The notes: generated from the sequence alone by a model not told the origin. A stretch of DNA of 64,000 nt from Fluviicola sp. (GCF_029266855.1 NZ_JAQSWB010000007.1:124001-188000), one strand, 5' to 3'. Numbered from the stretch's first letter, positions 42,038-51,486 are shown. A program made the numbers and translations.

Positions 42038-42963
42038 TTTAACAAGTTATTCTTACGAAAGTAATCAATTGTCAAATCTAAACCCTTATCTACACCAAAT
42101 TCATAATTGCCAATTTCATTTTTTAACTTCAAATCAGTGTATATAATCTGGTTTGTTACCACTCTTAGTTTGGTGATTTTTATAATATCTAAAAAATCGC
42201 GCAGGAAATTCGGCAAGTAATAACAATGAAGCTTTACACCCAGTTTTTTAGCAATTAAACGGTAGAATTCTATTAAATTCATAGAATCGCCCACATGAAA
42301 TACACCATTAGATGAATCGTTCGTTAAAAAAAAAGTGATTACTTGGCACAAATCACCAACATACAAGTAATTGACTTTTGCTTCTTTAGTTCCAAGGAGT
42401 GTTTTTTGATGTTGAATCTTTGTCATCAGATTGTTCAACGCATTGAACGGATGCATTTCCCCAAAAACATTGGTGGGTCTTAAAACAACAAGTTGATAAG
42501 CTCCATTATTTTGATTGAAAAGTGCCTCCTCGGATTTTAGTTTTGTTTGTTCATATAAATTTTGAGGTGTCGGTCTTTCTAATTCATCCACCAGGTAACT
42601 TACAGGGCTATATGATTTACCAACAACTCCAACACTGCTAAGGTGGATAATCTTTGAAATACCAGAATACTTAACTGCTTCGATCAGATTGTTTGTTCCT
42701 TGAACATTCGTCTGATCCAATTTTTCCTGATTACGAACTTCAGCCGCAAGATTAATGAGAATATCCTGCTGTTCAAAAGCCTTTTTTAAGGAATTCTTAT
42801 CATTTAAATCTCCATAAACTACCGAGAAACCAAAAAGGTTTTCATTTAGTTTAGTCAGATCCCTGCTCATTAATGTAATATCATAGTGTGCTGTGTCCAA
42901 AAAACGGAGTAAATTTTTCCCCACAAATCCGGTAGCACCAGTTATAATTACTCTTTTTTTCAT
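42034..42963 (-). CDS. NAD-dependent sugar epimerase/dehydratase
   Basis: The 309-residue extended SDR has 'IITGATGFVGKNLLRFLD', 'NLAAEVRNQEKLDQTNVQGT' and the catalytic 'NLYEQTKLKSEEAL' (YxxxK). It belongs to the epimerase/dehydratase group that makes deoxy or epimeric nucleotide sugars. Which sugar is not clear. It shares its start region with the GT2 gene end by one base and its end with the GT4 gene by four, so it is co-translated. Confidence 0.9.
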   Translation of the reverse strand: MKKRVIITGATGFVGKNLLRFLDTAHYDITLMSRDLTKLNENLFGFSVVYGDLNDKNSLKKAFEQQDILINLAAEVRNQEKLDQTNVQGTNNLIEAVKYSGISKIIHLSSVGVVGKSYSPVSYLVDELERPTPQNLYEQTKLKSEEALFNQNNGAYQLVVLRPTNVFGEMHPFNALNNLMTKIQHQKTLLGTKEAKVNYLYVGDLCQVITFFLTNDSSNGVFHVGDSMNLIEFYRLIAKKLGVKLHCYYLPNFLRDFLDIIKITKLRVVTNQIIYTDLKLKNEIGNYEFGVDKGLDLTIDYFRKNNLLK

Positions 42964-43880
42964 TATGAAATTCCTTTGGGAGGATTAAAAATCCTAGGTA
43001 ATGTATACATATATGCTTTCAGCTTTCTAAAATAGGTCACTTTAAACGGAGAAAGTAAAGCAAACAAAACGATTTTAAACAGGACATGAAACAAACTGAT
43101 CCATTTAATTACAAGCGCCTGAAAACGACTTCCGTGTTTAGAAAAGAATTTGATCTTATTAAAAACTTGATTCGAAATTGAAATATTGTAGTTTTTCTTG
43201 GCACTTTGCCCGATATGATGCACAATTCGCGCATTCGGGAAATACAGACATTTCAGCCCATGATGATTTGCTCTCCAGCAAAATTCTACATCTTCAATCC
43301 AGAACATCGTTTCATCGAGAACTCCAATCTTATCAAAAAGTGTTCTTCTAAAGAAAAGAGCTGCTCCTGAAAAAGATTCTCCTTCAAAAATTTCATTAAA
43401 ATTCTTGTCCTCGTAATTTTTCTTTTTCAAAAAGAAATTCAGATAAAATGATTCACAAAAAACAGACGCTACTGTAGGATATCTCCAGGCACTGAGTTGA
43501 AAACTCCTGTCTGAATTTAATAATTTGGGAGCCAATAAATGAATTTCCGGGTGCTGATCCAAATAATCCCTCATGATATCGATCGCATTATCCTGAAACT
43601 CCGTGTCCGGATTCAGCATAAAAATATAATCTCCGGTCGCAAGTTCAAAACCCTGATTATTTCCCATTGGAAATCCTGCATTAAAGTCATTTTCAATTAA
43701 AATAACCTGTGGAAACTCAGTTTTTATAGCCTGGCAGGAATTATCTGCTGAATTATTATCAACAACAATCACTTCCAAATTCTCTGAAGAGTTGTATTTA
43801 TAAAGTGTTCTAAGACTTGTAAGAATCAGGTCTCTGACATTATAATTAACTATTACTACTGAAATTTTCCTTTCTGACAT
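42963..43880 (-). CDS. glycosyltransferase family 2 (rhamnosyltransferase-like)
   Basis: The 305-residue GT-A protein begins 'KISVVIVNYNVRDLILTSLR', with the donor-site 'EVIVVDNNSADNS', 'GDYIFMLNPDTEF' (metal-binding DxD-like region) and 'MFWIEDVEFCWRANHHGLK' (catalytic ED region). This is the subgroup often annotated as rhamnosyltransferase. A C-terminal hydrophobic patch could attach it to the membrane. It overlaps the preceding polymerase gene by 35 bases, which is larger than the other overlaps here. Confidence 0.92.
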   Translation of the reverse strand: MSERKISVVIVNYNVRDLILTSLRTLYKYNSSENLEVIVVDNNSADNSCQAIKTEFPQVILIENDFNAGFPMGNNQGFELATGDYIFMLNPDTEFQDNAIDIMRDYLDQHPEIHLLAPKLLNSDRSFQLSAWRYPTVASVFCESFYLNFFLKKKNYEDKNFNEIFEGESFSGAALFFRRTLFDKIGVLDETMFWIEDVEFCWRANHHGLKCLYFPNARIVHHIGQSAKKNYNISISNQVFNKIKFFSKHGSRFQALVIKWISLFHVLFKIVLFALLSPFKVTYFRKLKAYMYTLPRIFNPPKGIS

Positions 43881-45144
43881 CCCCGTTTTGTTTCAATTTG
43901 AATACAAATAGTCCAAGTAAAAACCAATACAAGTAACTAAACAAATAAAAATCCAATGCATTACTTACAATATTCACCAAACCAGTGACAATAAAAATGA
44001 TAAATATAACACTTACAAAATCGAACGCATGTTTTCTAATGTACCGGATCAGACTTATAAAAAACATTAGGGCCATGCCCAGATACATTGCTAATGCAGA
44101 AATTCCTGTTTCAATCATTAATTTAAAATACCAACCATCCGTTGATGCAAACGAAACACCCGGAGTATTGGGTGGAAACAATTGTACAGCTGTGTGACCG
44201 GCCTTTCCTAATCCCAATCCCATTGGATTATGTTCGATGGAATGAATAACTTCTGCCCATAAACCAACCCTGGTATTACCGCTCTCGAGACCTACTGTTT
44301 GTTTAGACGAGGTAAGTACCCATTCCATCAATTGAGAAAACTGGGGAACAAACAGATAAAAAATCAGCAATTCAAAAAGAATAAAAGTTACCAAAATCAT
44401 TTTGGCTTTTCTGTTTTTTCCAAGTAACAGTAAAATAGCCAATGCAAAAAAAGAAGCTATCATAGGCCCTCTTGAAACACTAAAGAACACAGCATTCACC
44501 GTTACTAAAGAGAAAAGTAATGCGAAGATATTTCCTGTTTTTAAGTACTGATAAGTCCAATAGCAAAATGCACTCAGCATAATCATAGCAAAGACTACCG
44601 GTGTCCAGAAAATGGATGTCATTCTCACAAAACCTTTAAAAGCCATTACAATAGGTTTGTCGGTCATGATTTTATGGAAATAAACATGTACTCCCGGGAA
44701 AAAGAAATAAATCACAAAACCAATGATCGCAACGAAGACCAATATTTTAAAAAAGCCATGAAAAAGACTATCAAGGTTTACTTTTTTATCCCAATAATAT
44801 GAACCGACGAAATAAGCCAGCATTGGTAAGTAAGTTAATCTAAAGCCATATAAACTTGCTTTAAGATCATGTGAAAGATAAACTCCAATGAGGACATTGA
44901 ACAAAAAATAAGTAATGACAATTTTATCAAACAGATGCATTTTCCTGTTCTTATCCTTAATCAGGGATAAAAGAAAAAACAGCAGTATCAACGAAAAAAG
45001 CATTTCAGGGATCAAACTTATCAATATTGAAAAGCCGGATGCATGTTCTGCCCCCATAATAAGTAAGCGAATAGTCGGGTAAAAAACCAAAAGGCTTAAA
45101 AAAACACTTAATTGATTGGACTTAAGATAATTATAGATACTCAT
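43846..45144 (-). CDS. O-antigen polymerase/ligase-like membrane protein
   Basis: The 432-residue protein has about eleven hydrophobic segments. It carries a Wzy_C-like periplasmic loop with 'GLGLGKAGHTAVQLFPPNTP' and 'STDGWYFKLMIETGISALAM'. It is probably the Wzy polymerase or the ligase of the glycan; the sister at 39.2-40.4 kb may do the other step. It follows a flippase gene three bases upstream, a typical Wzx-Wzy pair. Confidence 0.88.
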   Translation of the reverse strand: MSIYNYLKSNQLSVFLSLLVFYPTIRLLIMGAEHASGFSILISLIPEMLFSLILLFFLLSLIKDKNRKMHLFDKIVITYFLFNVLIGVYLSHDLKASLYGFRLTYLPMLAYFVGSYYWDKKVNLDSLFHGFFKILVFVAIIGFVIYFFFPGVHVYFHKIMTDKPIVMAFKGFVRMTSIFWTPVVFAMIMLSAFCYWTYQYLKTGNIFALLFSLVTVNAVFFSVSRGPMIASFFALAILLLLGKNRKAKMILVTFILFELLIFYLFVPQFSQLMEWVLTSSKQTVGLESGNTRVGLWAEVIHSIEHNPMGLGLGKAGHTAVQLFPPNTPGVSFASTDGWYFKLMIETGISALAMYLGMALMFFISLIRYIRKHAFDFVSVIFIIFIVTGLVNIVSNALDFYLFSYLYWFLLGLFVFKLKQNGDVRKENFSSNS

Positions 45145-45147
45145 TTT

Positions 45148-46434
45148 TTAATGATCGCGATTAGATAATTGGGCGTCATAGGATTTAGAAATTCGTATAA
45201 TCCAGTTGATCAGTGCGAAGATAAGCAAAACTTGTATTATTGAGGTTAATAAGAGGATGCTTCCCAGGTTTAATTCCAAATATGATCCTATGATAAAAAC
45301 AAGTAAAACGAAGAAATTACTTGTAATCGAGAATATGAGCAAAACGTGATGCCTGTTAAAAATCAAAGGGATCTGAGAAAGTGCTGCACGTATAAAATCA
45401 ATACAAACCCAGGCTGCCAGGTATCTGGCATAAACTCCCGAACGAAACCATTCTTTTCCATAAACAAAGGAAAACAATTGAGGTCCGGCTAATATCAGAA
45501 TAATAAATACCGGAATAATGATCAAACAACTCATTTTTATTGTCCGTTTCACTAATGGGAACATAGGTTCTTTGTTATGTACCGCTGAATTTGCTTCCTG
45601 ATAGAAAACCTGGGCAATGGATGCCCCAATAAAACTCATCGGCAAAAACAATATACGAATCGCCAATGAAAAAATTCCCACATAGTAATCTCCGAACAGG
45701 AATGAAATAATGTAAATTAATCCGTTGAGTTGAAGTGCATCCAGTAAGGCCTGGAAAGAATTGATCAGTGGAAACCTGGCGTATTTTCTTCCTACAAATA
45801 GCATTCGCTTAAAGCTGACACCCTTAATAATTAAGCGGAAATCTGCCTTTATCTGATACAAAGCAACGAATAATGACAAAAATGCCGAACTGAAAAACGC
45901 GATCAAAATCCCATTATACTGGAACTTGGCCAGGCTTGTGGAAACTGAAAAAACATTGTTGAAGAGTGATTGGGAAATTCGGAATGTTGCTATTTCACGA
46001 TACCTCCTTCGCCGATTATTCCATGCCATAAGGGATTGACTAAACCCGACTATTAAAACGAAGATCGGCAAAATATAATACCATACACCTAATCTTTCAT
46101 TCCAACCCAGGAATGATAACAGGAATAAAATTCCGTAAAAAACGGTTGCAAAGGCTACATTTACCAATAATGAAAGCGCCAGCAGGTTCGCTGCATCTAT
46201 ATTTCGTTTCGGGACGAGCAATGCCACTTCATATCTTCCGCCTGCTATTAGGGCAATAACACCGTAAATAGAGCTTATTAACGCAAAAAAACCCCACTCT
46301 TCCTGGGTGAACATGCGCTGAACAATTGGCGAAAACGCAATTGTCAGGAGCTGCGCAATCACAGTACCTGTAATTAATTTCAGAATATTCTTAATGAATT
46401 CGGACCGGTTTTTTAAATTCAGCTTACCAACCAA
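45148..46434 (-). CDS. polysaccharide flippase (Wzx, MOP superfamily), second copy
   Basis: The 428-residue protein has about twelve hydrophobic segments and starts 'ILKLITGTVIAQLLTIAFSPIVQRMFT', closely like the flippase at 34.4-35.7 kb. Two flippases imply two lipid-linked glycans or one locus assembled from two. No ATG is present before the conserved part; the TTG at 46434 is the likely start. It begins the tight series wzx-wzy-GT2-epimerase-GT4-acyltransferase-ligase. Confidence 0.92.
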   Translation of the reverse strand: MVGKLNLKNRSEFIKNILKLITGTVIAQLLTIAFSPIVQRMFTQEEWGFFALISSIYGVIALIAGGRYEVALLVPKRNIDAANLLALSLLVNVAFATVFYGILFLLSFLGWNERLGVWYYILPIFVLIVGFSQSLMAWNNRRRRYREIATFRISQSLFNNVFSVSTSLAKFQYNGILIAFFSSAFLSLFVALYQIKADFRLIIKGVSFKRMLFVGRKYARFPLINSFQALLDALQLNGLIYIISFLFGDYYVGIFSLAIRILFLPMSFIGASIAQVFYQEANSAVHNKEPMFPLVKRTIKMSCLIIIPVFIILILAGPQLFSFVYGKEWFRSGVYARYLAAWVCIDFIRAALSQIPLIFNRHHVLLIFSITSNFFVLLVFIIGSYLELNLGSILLLTSIIQVLLIFALINWIIRISKSYDAQLSNRDH

Positions 46435-46476
46435 TTTATTCTGATTAATTAATAACTATGACGCCTAATAATTGAA

Positions 46477-46785
46477 TTATGCCTGATTGGTTGTTCCTCC
46501 AAAATTCATTGGTGGAAAAGGAGGTGTATCCGTATCATTAATTACGCCATTTACTTGCTCATATTTTTGAACATTCTCGGCCAACGCCCGCATTAAACGC
46601 TTTGCATTTTGTGGTGACATGATTACTCTGGAACGAACTTTTGCCTTTGGCATTCCTGGCATCATTTGAACAAAATCTGCAACAAATTCAGCTTGCGAAT
46701 GAGTGATTATAGCGAGGTTAGAATAAACCCCTTCCGCTAACTCTTCATTTAGCTCAATATTAATTTGATTGTCATTTTTTTCCAT
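46477..46785 (-). CDS. DUF3467 domain-containing protein
   Basis: The 102-residue protein shows the DUF3467 pattern: 'INIELNEELAEGVYSNLAIITHSQAEFVADF' followed by 'MPGMPKAKVRSRVIMSPQNAKRLMRAL'. The family is small, widespread and has no assigned function. In many Bacteroidetes I know this gene as a near neighbour of rpoC; here about 4.7 kb of other genes lie between. ATG start. A near-consensus promoter (TATTTTCG) precedes it. Confidence 0.9.
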   Translation of the reverse strand: MEKNDNQINIELNEELAEGVYSNLAIITHSQAEFVADFVQMMPGMPKAKVRSRVIMSPQNAKRLMRALAENVQKYEQVNGVINDTDTPPFPPMNFGGTTNQA

Positions 46786-47019
46786 GGTAACGAAAATACA
46801 GGTTTCCGAAGACTTTTTAAACTGTTTTCAAAATTAAATGCCCTATCTTACCTTATCCTTCCTTGGAAGTGTGCAACCGGCAAGAAATACGGACTAAAAA
46901 TTTAATCCCTCACTTATGCTGTAGGATATTATTCCTATCTTCCGCATCTGAAAGAACTAATAAACAGAATTACAGTCACTTGTAGATATTCCATATTAAT
47001 TATTATCGCTTTCTTTCTT

Positions 47020-48753
47020 TTGCCCTTGAATAGCTTCTCAAACTATCTCAAACCAGGCGGCAGAAAGCAGCACTATATTCATGCGCTCCGGGTTCAACGC
47101 ATTAATACGGATTCGGCTTTAATCTATATTGATCTTGCATTTCAGGAAGCCAAGAAAAGTCATAATATAAACTACCAGGGGGAAGTCTCCCTCTCAAAAG
47201 CAAGAATACACCTTCTCCGGGGTGAGATAGATTTGGCAATTGAATATGGCTTGCAATCACATAAATACTATTCACAAAAGAAAAATCATGAAGGAATAAG
47301 TAAAGCAAATCTGTTGCTCGCGCAGGCTTACAGTATTATCAAGGAGAAGAAAAAGTCTGATGAATGCCTGAAACTTGCAGAAAACTATGCACAATCAAAC
47401 AAACAGCATCAAATGCTTATTGAAGCTCTTATTTGCCGAGGAAACACCTGTTTTCAATTTGGTAAATATGCTGCTGCCATGAAGTATTACAAGGATGCCA
47501 AACAAAAGATGAAAAGGATCGTAAATCCATATCTTGAAACGAAAATCAACAACAACATTGCCAATATATTAATGAATACAGGTAATACTCCTGAAGCACT
47601 TAAAATCTACAAAAAAGCTATTGTTCAATACAGAAAAATAAATCAACCGCTTGACGAGCTTTTGATCCTTTACAATATCGGCAGACAATACAGAGAGGTC
47701 AAAATGATTGATTCTTCATTGTATTACAATAATTTATGTCTGAGTCTTGCTTTAAAAGTACACAGTTTGGAGGACATTACTTATTCATATTCCGGATTAA
47801 AAGAGAGTTATCAAATTCTCGGAGATTATAAAACTGCGCTTCATTACAATGAACTCATGAACGTTTACCAGGACAGTTTGCAGATGAATGCGAACAAAGT
47901 ACGCATTGCACGCCTGGAGGCAGATTACGAACTCAGAAGAGGAAAGGAAATAATCCAGATTCAAAAGCGGAAACTGATCCTGACTAAACGAAAAACAACC
48001 TTTGCATTATTAGCCTTGTTTATTGCCTCTTCTCTGATTATCTTAGGTTTGTTCTACTTCAGGAAATCACGAAAACTGAACCAGGCACTTAAACAATCAA
48101 ATGCAGAAATCCGGGAGCAGAATAAAACTATTGACAAAGCTCTTCACGAGAAAGAGGTTTTACTAAAAGAAGTTCATCACCGGGTGAAAAATAGTTTGCA
48201 GATAGTTTCCAGTTTACTGAATTTACAGGAATCGCAATTAACGGATGAAATTGCGATTGATGCTTTGAGAAATAGTAAAATCAGGATCCAGACCATTGCA
48301 CTAATGCACCAAAGCCTTTATCAAAGCGATGCAGATCTGGGACGTGTAAACAGTGCCAGTTATCTTCAGAATATTCTGTCTTTGCAATTGCAGGCACTCT
48401 CTGTCAAAACCAAGCAGATCGAGACTTATACTGATTTTGAAGACCTGGAGCTAAGCATTGACCAAGCCGTTCCTCTCGGTTTAATTGCTTCCGAGCTTAT
48501 CAACAATGCCTTGAAACATGCCTACAAGGAAACCAAGAATCCTCATTTGTCCCTAATCACAAAAATGGTTGATAACGAATTACTTTTAAAAATATCCGAC
48601 AATGGAAGCGGATTTGAAAGCAATGATTTCAGAAATCACTTTTCCCTGGGGCTTGAAATTGTAGAAGCTTTAAACAACCAACTTCACGGCAAAATGGAAT
48701 GTCCGTCCACTCCAAAAGGAACAAGCTTTACTTTTTTATTTCCGCTCGAATAA
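47020..48753 (+). CDS. TPR-containing sensor histidine kinase (HisKA_2 type)
   Basis: The protein has N-terminal tetratricopeptide-like helices (about 20-300), a coiled coil, one membrane segment ('TFALLALFIASSLIILGLFYF'), the HisKA_2 motif 'LLKEVHHRVKNSLQIVSSLL' and an ATPase domain with 'ASELINNALKHAYKE' and 'ISDNGSGFESND'. No response regulator is adjacent. The track start is TTG at 47020. In-frame codons upstream, after a stop at 46903, encode 'CRYSILIIIAFFLLPLNSFS', a signal-peptide-like stretch with no ATG, GTG or TTG before it. The true start may be ATA 46960, ATT 46969 or CTG 46948. Confidence 0.88.
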   Translation: MPLNSFSNYLKPGGRKQHYIHALRVQRINTDSALIYIDLAFQEAKKSHNINYQGEVSLSKARIHLLRGEIDLAIEYGLQSHKYYSQKKNHEGISKANLLLAQAYSIIKEKKKSDECLKLAENYAQSNKQHQMLIEALICRGNTCFQFGKYAAAMKYYKDAKQKMKRIVNPYLETKINNNIANILMNTGNTPEALKIYKKAIVQYRKINQPLDELLILYNIGRQYREVKMIDSSLYYNNLCLSLALKVHSLEDITYSYSGLKESYQILGDYKTALHYNELMNVYQDSLQMNANKVRIARLEADYELRRGKEIIQIQKRKLILTKRKTTFALLALFIASSLIILGLFYFRKSRKLNQALKQSNAEIREQNKTIDKALHEKEVLLKEVHHRVKNSLQIVSSLLNLQESQLTDEIAIDALRNSKIRIQTIALMHQSLYQSDADLGRVNSASYLQNILSLQLQALSVKTKQIETYTDFEDLELSIDQAVPLGLIASELINNALKHAYKETKNPHLSLITKMVDNELLLKISDNGSGFESNDFRNHFSLGLEIVEALNNQLHGKMECPSTPKGTSFTFLFPLE

Positions 48754-48772
48754 GGCTACTGCAAGAATTCCG

Positions 48773-48780
48773 TATTTTTG
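48773..48780 (+). promoter_or_regulatory. promoter -7 element close to the EamA gene start (leaderless pattern)
   Basis: TATTTTTG matches TAnnTTTG and the ATG at 48785 follows after four bases (CACC), the same spacing as at 25056-25068. Confidence 0.6.
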
Positions 48781-48784
48781 CACC

Positions 48785-49666
48785 ATGAAAGAAAAACAGC
48801 CCTCTCAATCCATGCTCACAATCGCTATGATTTGCAGCATGGTCGTTTGGGGAATAAGCTGGCCTTCCAACAAGGTCTTAACTTCCTTTGGCTCTCCGGT
48901 TGATTTAGGCGTTTTTCGTTATGGATTCGTCGTCATCAGTTTCCTGCTTCTTCTGATTCCATTAAAAACAAAGTTCACTATTTCCAGGAAAGGAATTCCA
49001 TTCCTGCTCATTGCCGGCGCTCTCATGGCAACGTATAATTACACCTTTCTTGCAGGCCTTAAAAATGGAAGCCCCGGAGCTGGCGGTATTTTAGTTACAA
49101 CCTTAAATCCGGTTATGGCTTATGGAATTGGGATGCTCATTGACTGGAAAAAACCGACAAGAAACGAATTCATCGGCTTATTATTTGGAGTTATTGCCGG
49201 TTTAATGCTCCTGAAAGTTTGGGGGAATGAGACTATTTTTGCGAGACCCGGAAACCTGTACTTTCTGTTAAGTGCCTTGATTTGGGCTGTTATGAGCAAA
49301 TTTACATCGAAATCTGCGAAATATGGTTCACCGTTTGCATTTACCTGGTGGATGTATCTAGTTACCTTTTTGTGTATTTTTCCTTTTTGCGACTTTACAG
49401 AAATTGGTAAATTAATTCAAACGCCGGATATTCATTTCTGGGGAAATGTTCTTTTTTCAAGTGTGATTACAACCACTCTGGCAACCACCACTTACTTTTT
49501 TGCCACTTCTAAAATCGGAGCTGAAAAAGCGAGTAGTTTTATCTTTATTGTACCGTTCAGTGCCGCGATATTCTCATTCGCTATTCTGGGTGAAAAATTG
49601 GAAATAAATACCATTGCCGGTGGTATGTTGGGAATTGCCGCTGTATATATGATTAACAGAAAGTAA
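48785..49666 (+). CDS. EamA/RhaT-family transporter
   Basis: The 293-residue protein has about ten membrane segments in two EamA repeats. The first starts 'MICSMVVWGISWPSNKVL', and the second contains 'FLLSALIWAVMSKFTSKSA', followed by 'ASSFIFIVPFSAAIFSFAILGEKL', the usual end of the repeat. Members export or import small metabolites; the substrate is not predictable here. ATG start next to a promoter element. Confidence 0.93.
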   Translation: MKEKQPSQSMLTIAMICSMVVWGISWPSNKVLTSFGSPVDLGVFRYGFVVISFLLLLIPLKTKFTISRKGIPFLLIAGALMATYNYTFLAGLKNGSPGAGGILVTTLNPVMAYGIGMLIDWKKPTRNEFIGLLFGVIAGLMLLKVWGNETIFARPGNLYFLLSALIWAVMSKFTSKSAKYGSPFAFTWWMYLVTFLCIFPFCDFTEIGKLIQTPDIHFWGNVLFSSVITTTLATTTYFFATSKIGAEKASSFIFIVPFSAAIFSFAILGEKLEINTIAGGMLGIAAVYMINRK

Positions 49667-49743
49667 CATAGTTGTACTGAATTCGTTATCCCAATAAACA
49701 AGTCTTTTATTTTCTCTACTTTAGCATTCGAAAACTGAAAACT

Positions 49744-50667
49744 ATGAAAAAACTAACATTTCTGTTCATCCTGCTTGCTATAATATCAGTAGGATGCAAA
49801 AAAAAGGGTTGCACCGATGAGAATGCAACCAACTACAACTCCAAGGCAAACTCAGATGATGGAAGTTGCACATATGCGGTAGAAACAGGACCCTACTTAA
49901 TTGTGAAATTACATTTTGATTCTTTGCAGCCACGTCTGGACAATTTTGGCAATCCGGCTGTGATCCCATCAAATCATTCAGCTCAATCACCTATATTTCA
50001 TGCAATGAGTGCCCATTACATTGAGTTTGCTCAAAATATGTATACACAATTAGGAGCGGGTGAAGTTTTGTATCATGGCGCAGAAACTACAGCAGGTGGC
50101 TCAAATGCTGTTGATTTCAGTAAAGCAATTATCAAAGGAGACAATGAAGTATTCCTGAAAATTCCATTGAAGGATATTTCACCTGATACTTATAACTGGG
50201 TTCGCTTGTCCCTGACTTATCAAAACTACAGTTTGAATTACCGTTACTCGGATGGAAATGATTACACCGGCCGTTTGGCTGCCTTTGTAGGATTTAATAC
50301 CTATATCTCGAACTATAAAGTCTGGACGCAAACCCTGAATATCAATGCAAACAAATTGCAGGGATACTGGGCATTTGAGAATTACGGAATCGTTGTTCAG
50401 GGTCAGGCTTCAGTTACCACTGTACCAAATCCTTTATCGGCAACATCACCGGTTCCTGCAGGTTCTTGTGTTGTAACCGGAAATTTTGATACCCCTTTCA
50501 CTATTACCGGAAATGAAACACAGGATATTACTTGTACCATGTCACTCTCCACAAACAAAAGTTTTGAGTGGTATGATGCAAACCAGGATGGAAAATATGA
50601 GCCGACAGGTGGTGATTATCCGACAGACATGGGATTAAGAGGTTTAAAGCCCATCATTACACCGTAA
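49744..50667 (+). CDS. uncharacterised surface lipoprotein with GCTD-NATNYN motif
   Basis: The 307-residue product has a lipoprotein signal ('FLFILLAIISVGCKKKGC'). Next comes the short motif 'GCTDENATNYNSKANSDDGS' (a Cys-bounded repeat common in Bacteroidetes surface proteins). A beta-rich body follows, including 'FDSLQPRLDNFGNPAVIP', 'DTYNWVRLSLTYQNYSL' and 'LQGYWAFENYG'. I know similar unnamed proteins in Bacteroidetes but no function. ATG start; a terminator follows. Confidence 0.82.
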   Translation: MKKLTFLFILLAIISVGCKKKGCTDENATNYNSKANSDDGSCTYAVETGPYLIVKLHFDSLQPRLDNFGNPAVIPSNHSAQSPIFHAMSAHYIEFAQNMYTQLGAGEVLYHGAETTAGGSNAVDFSKAIIKGDNEVFLKIPLKDISPDTYNWVRLSLTYQNYSLNYRYSDGNDYTGRLAAFVGFNTYISNYKVWTQTLNINANKLQGYWAFENYGIVVQGQASVTTVPNPLSATSPVPAGSCVVTGNFDTPFTITGNETQDITCTMSLSTNKSFEWYDANQDGKYEPTGGDYPTDMGLRGLKPIITP

Positions 50668-50693
50668 ATATCGGAATTACACAAACAATTTTG

Positions 50694-50723
50694 AAGGAGG
50701 GAATCTATGTCCCTCCTTTTTTT
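50694..50723 (+). terminator. terminator after the GCTD lipoprotein gene
   Basis: AAGGAGGGA (50694-50702) pairs perfectly with TCCCTCCTT (50710-50718), followed by a T run on the plus strand. Confidence 0.85.
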
Positions 50724-50798
50724 ATCTCCTAACCGGAGCATTCAGAAATAAGGCATGGCTTTTGCTAAAACGCAAGAAATTATTTTAACTAACTATTT

Positions 50799-51413
50799 AT
50801 GAAAAGAATAATCTTACTTGCCACTTTTATTTCAGCAGCAATCGCTTTCGGACAAAAAGGATCCTGGTACCTCGGAGGAAGTACCGGAATCTCTTCAATT
50901 CTAAAACAACCGCGATCTATTATTTCAAAATCAGCTTCCTGGTCATTCTCACCGGAAGTAGGTACTTTTGTAAGTGATCAGATACAAATTGGTTTAGGAC
51001 TAACAGTAAGCGGTTACCGAAATTCATTTATCCCTGCGAACATACTTGACAACATGCAATTCGGAGGCAGGATCTATGGCCGCTATGTTTTCGGAAAGGC
51101 AAGCTTTAAACCATTTGTGGGAATCAGTACCAACTATTTGGGAAGAGCATCTAATCTAAGTTCCGGGTTTGGAAGCACCGGTAAGTTGAATATCTTTAAT
51201 GTGAGTTTGAATGCGGGCTTTGCTTATTCTGTTTCTCCGCGATTTAGCATTTTCGGTTCCGTTGGGGTTTTTGGTTTCACACATTCAAGAACAGGTTTCA
51301 TCAAAACTCCTGATCAAACCTCTAACAACTTTAGCTTCAATTCGGGTGCGCCTGGTGGTCGGCTGACAGTCGGAATTTACTATACTTTCTGCAAAGGAAA
51401 ATCAGGTGAATAA
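50799..51413 (+). CDS. outer-membrane beta-barrel protein
   Basis: The 204-residue protein has a signal peptide ('IILLATFISAAIAFGQ'). Alternating hydrophobic/polar strands rich in Gly, Phe and Tyr follow, in the manner of small OmpW/OmpX-like barrels (for example 'WYLGGSTGISSIL', 'GGRIYGRYVFGKASFKPFVG' and the C-terminal 'GRLTVGIYYTFCKGKSGE'). The function is unknown. It is convergent with rpoC, with a shared bidirectional terminator between. Confidence 0.85.
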   Translation: MKRIILLATFISAAIAFGQKGSWYLGGSTGISSILKQPRSIISKSASWSFSPEVGTFVSDQIQIGLGLTVSGYRNSFIPANILDNMQFGGRIYGRYVFGKASFKPFVGISTNYLGRASNLSSGFGSTGKLNIFNVSLNAGFAYSVSPRFSIFGSVGVFGFTHSRTGFIKTPDQTSNNFSFNSGAPGGRLTVGIYYTFCKGKSGE

Positions 51414-51432
51414 ATTTTCATTTTTGATCAAT

Positions 51433-51473
51433 AAAAAATCCCCTCCGGTTGAACCGAAGGGGATTTTATTTTT
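51433..51473. terminator. bidirectional terminator between the barrel gene and rpoC
   Basis: AAAATCCCCT-C-CGGTT pairs with AACCG-A-AGGGGATTTT. A-rich and T-rich flanks on both sides give usable T runs in both directions. Confidence 0.85.
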
Positions 51474-51486
51474 AGATAATTATACC

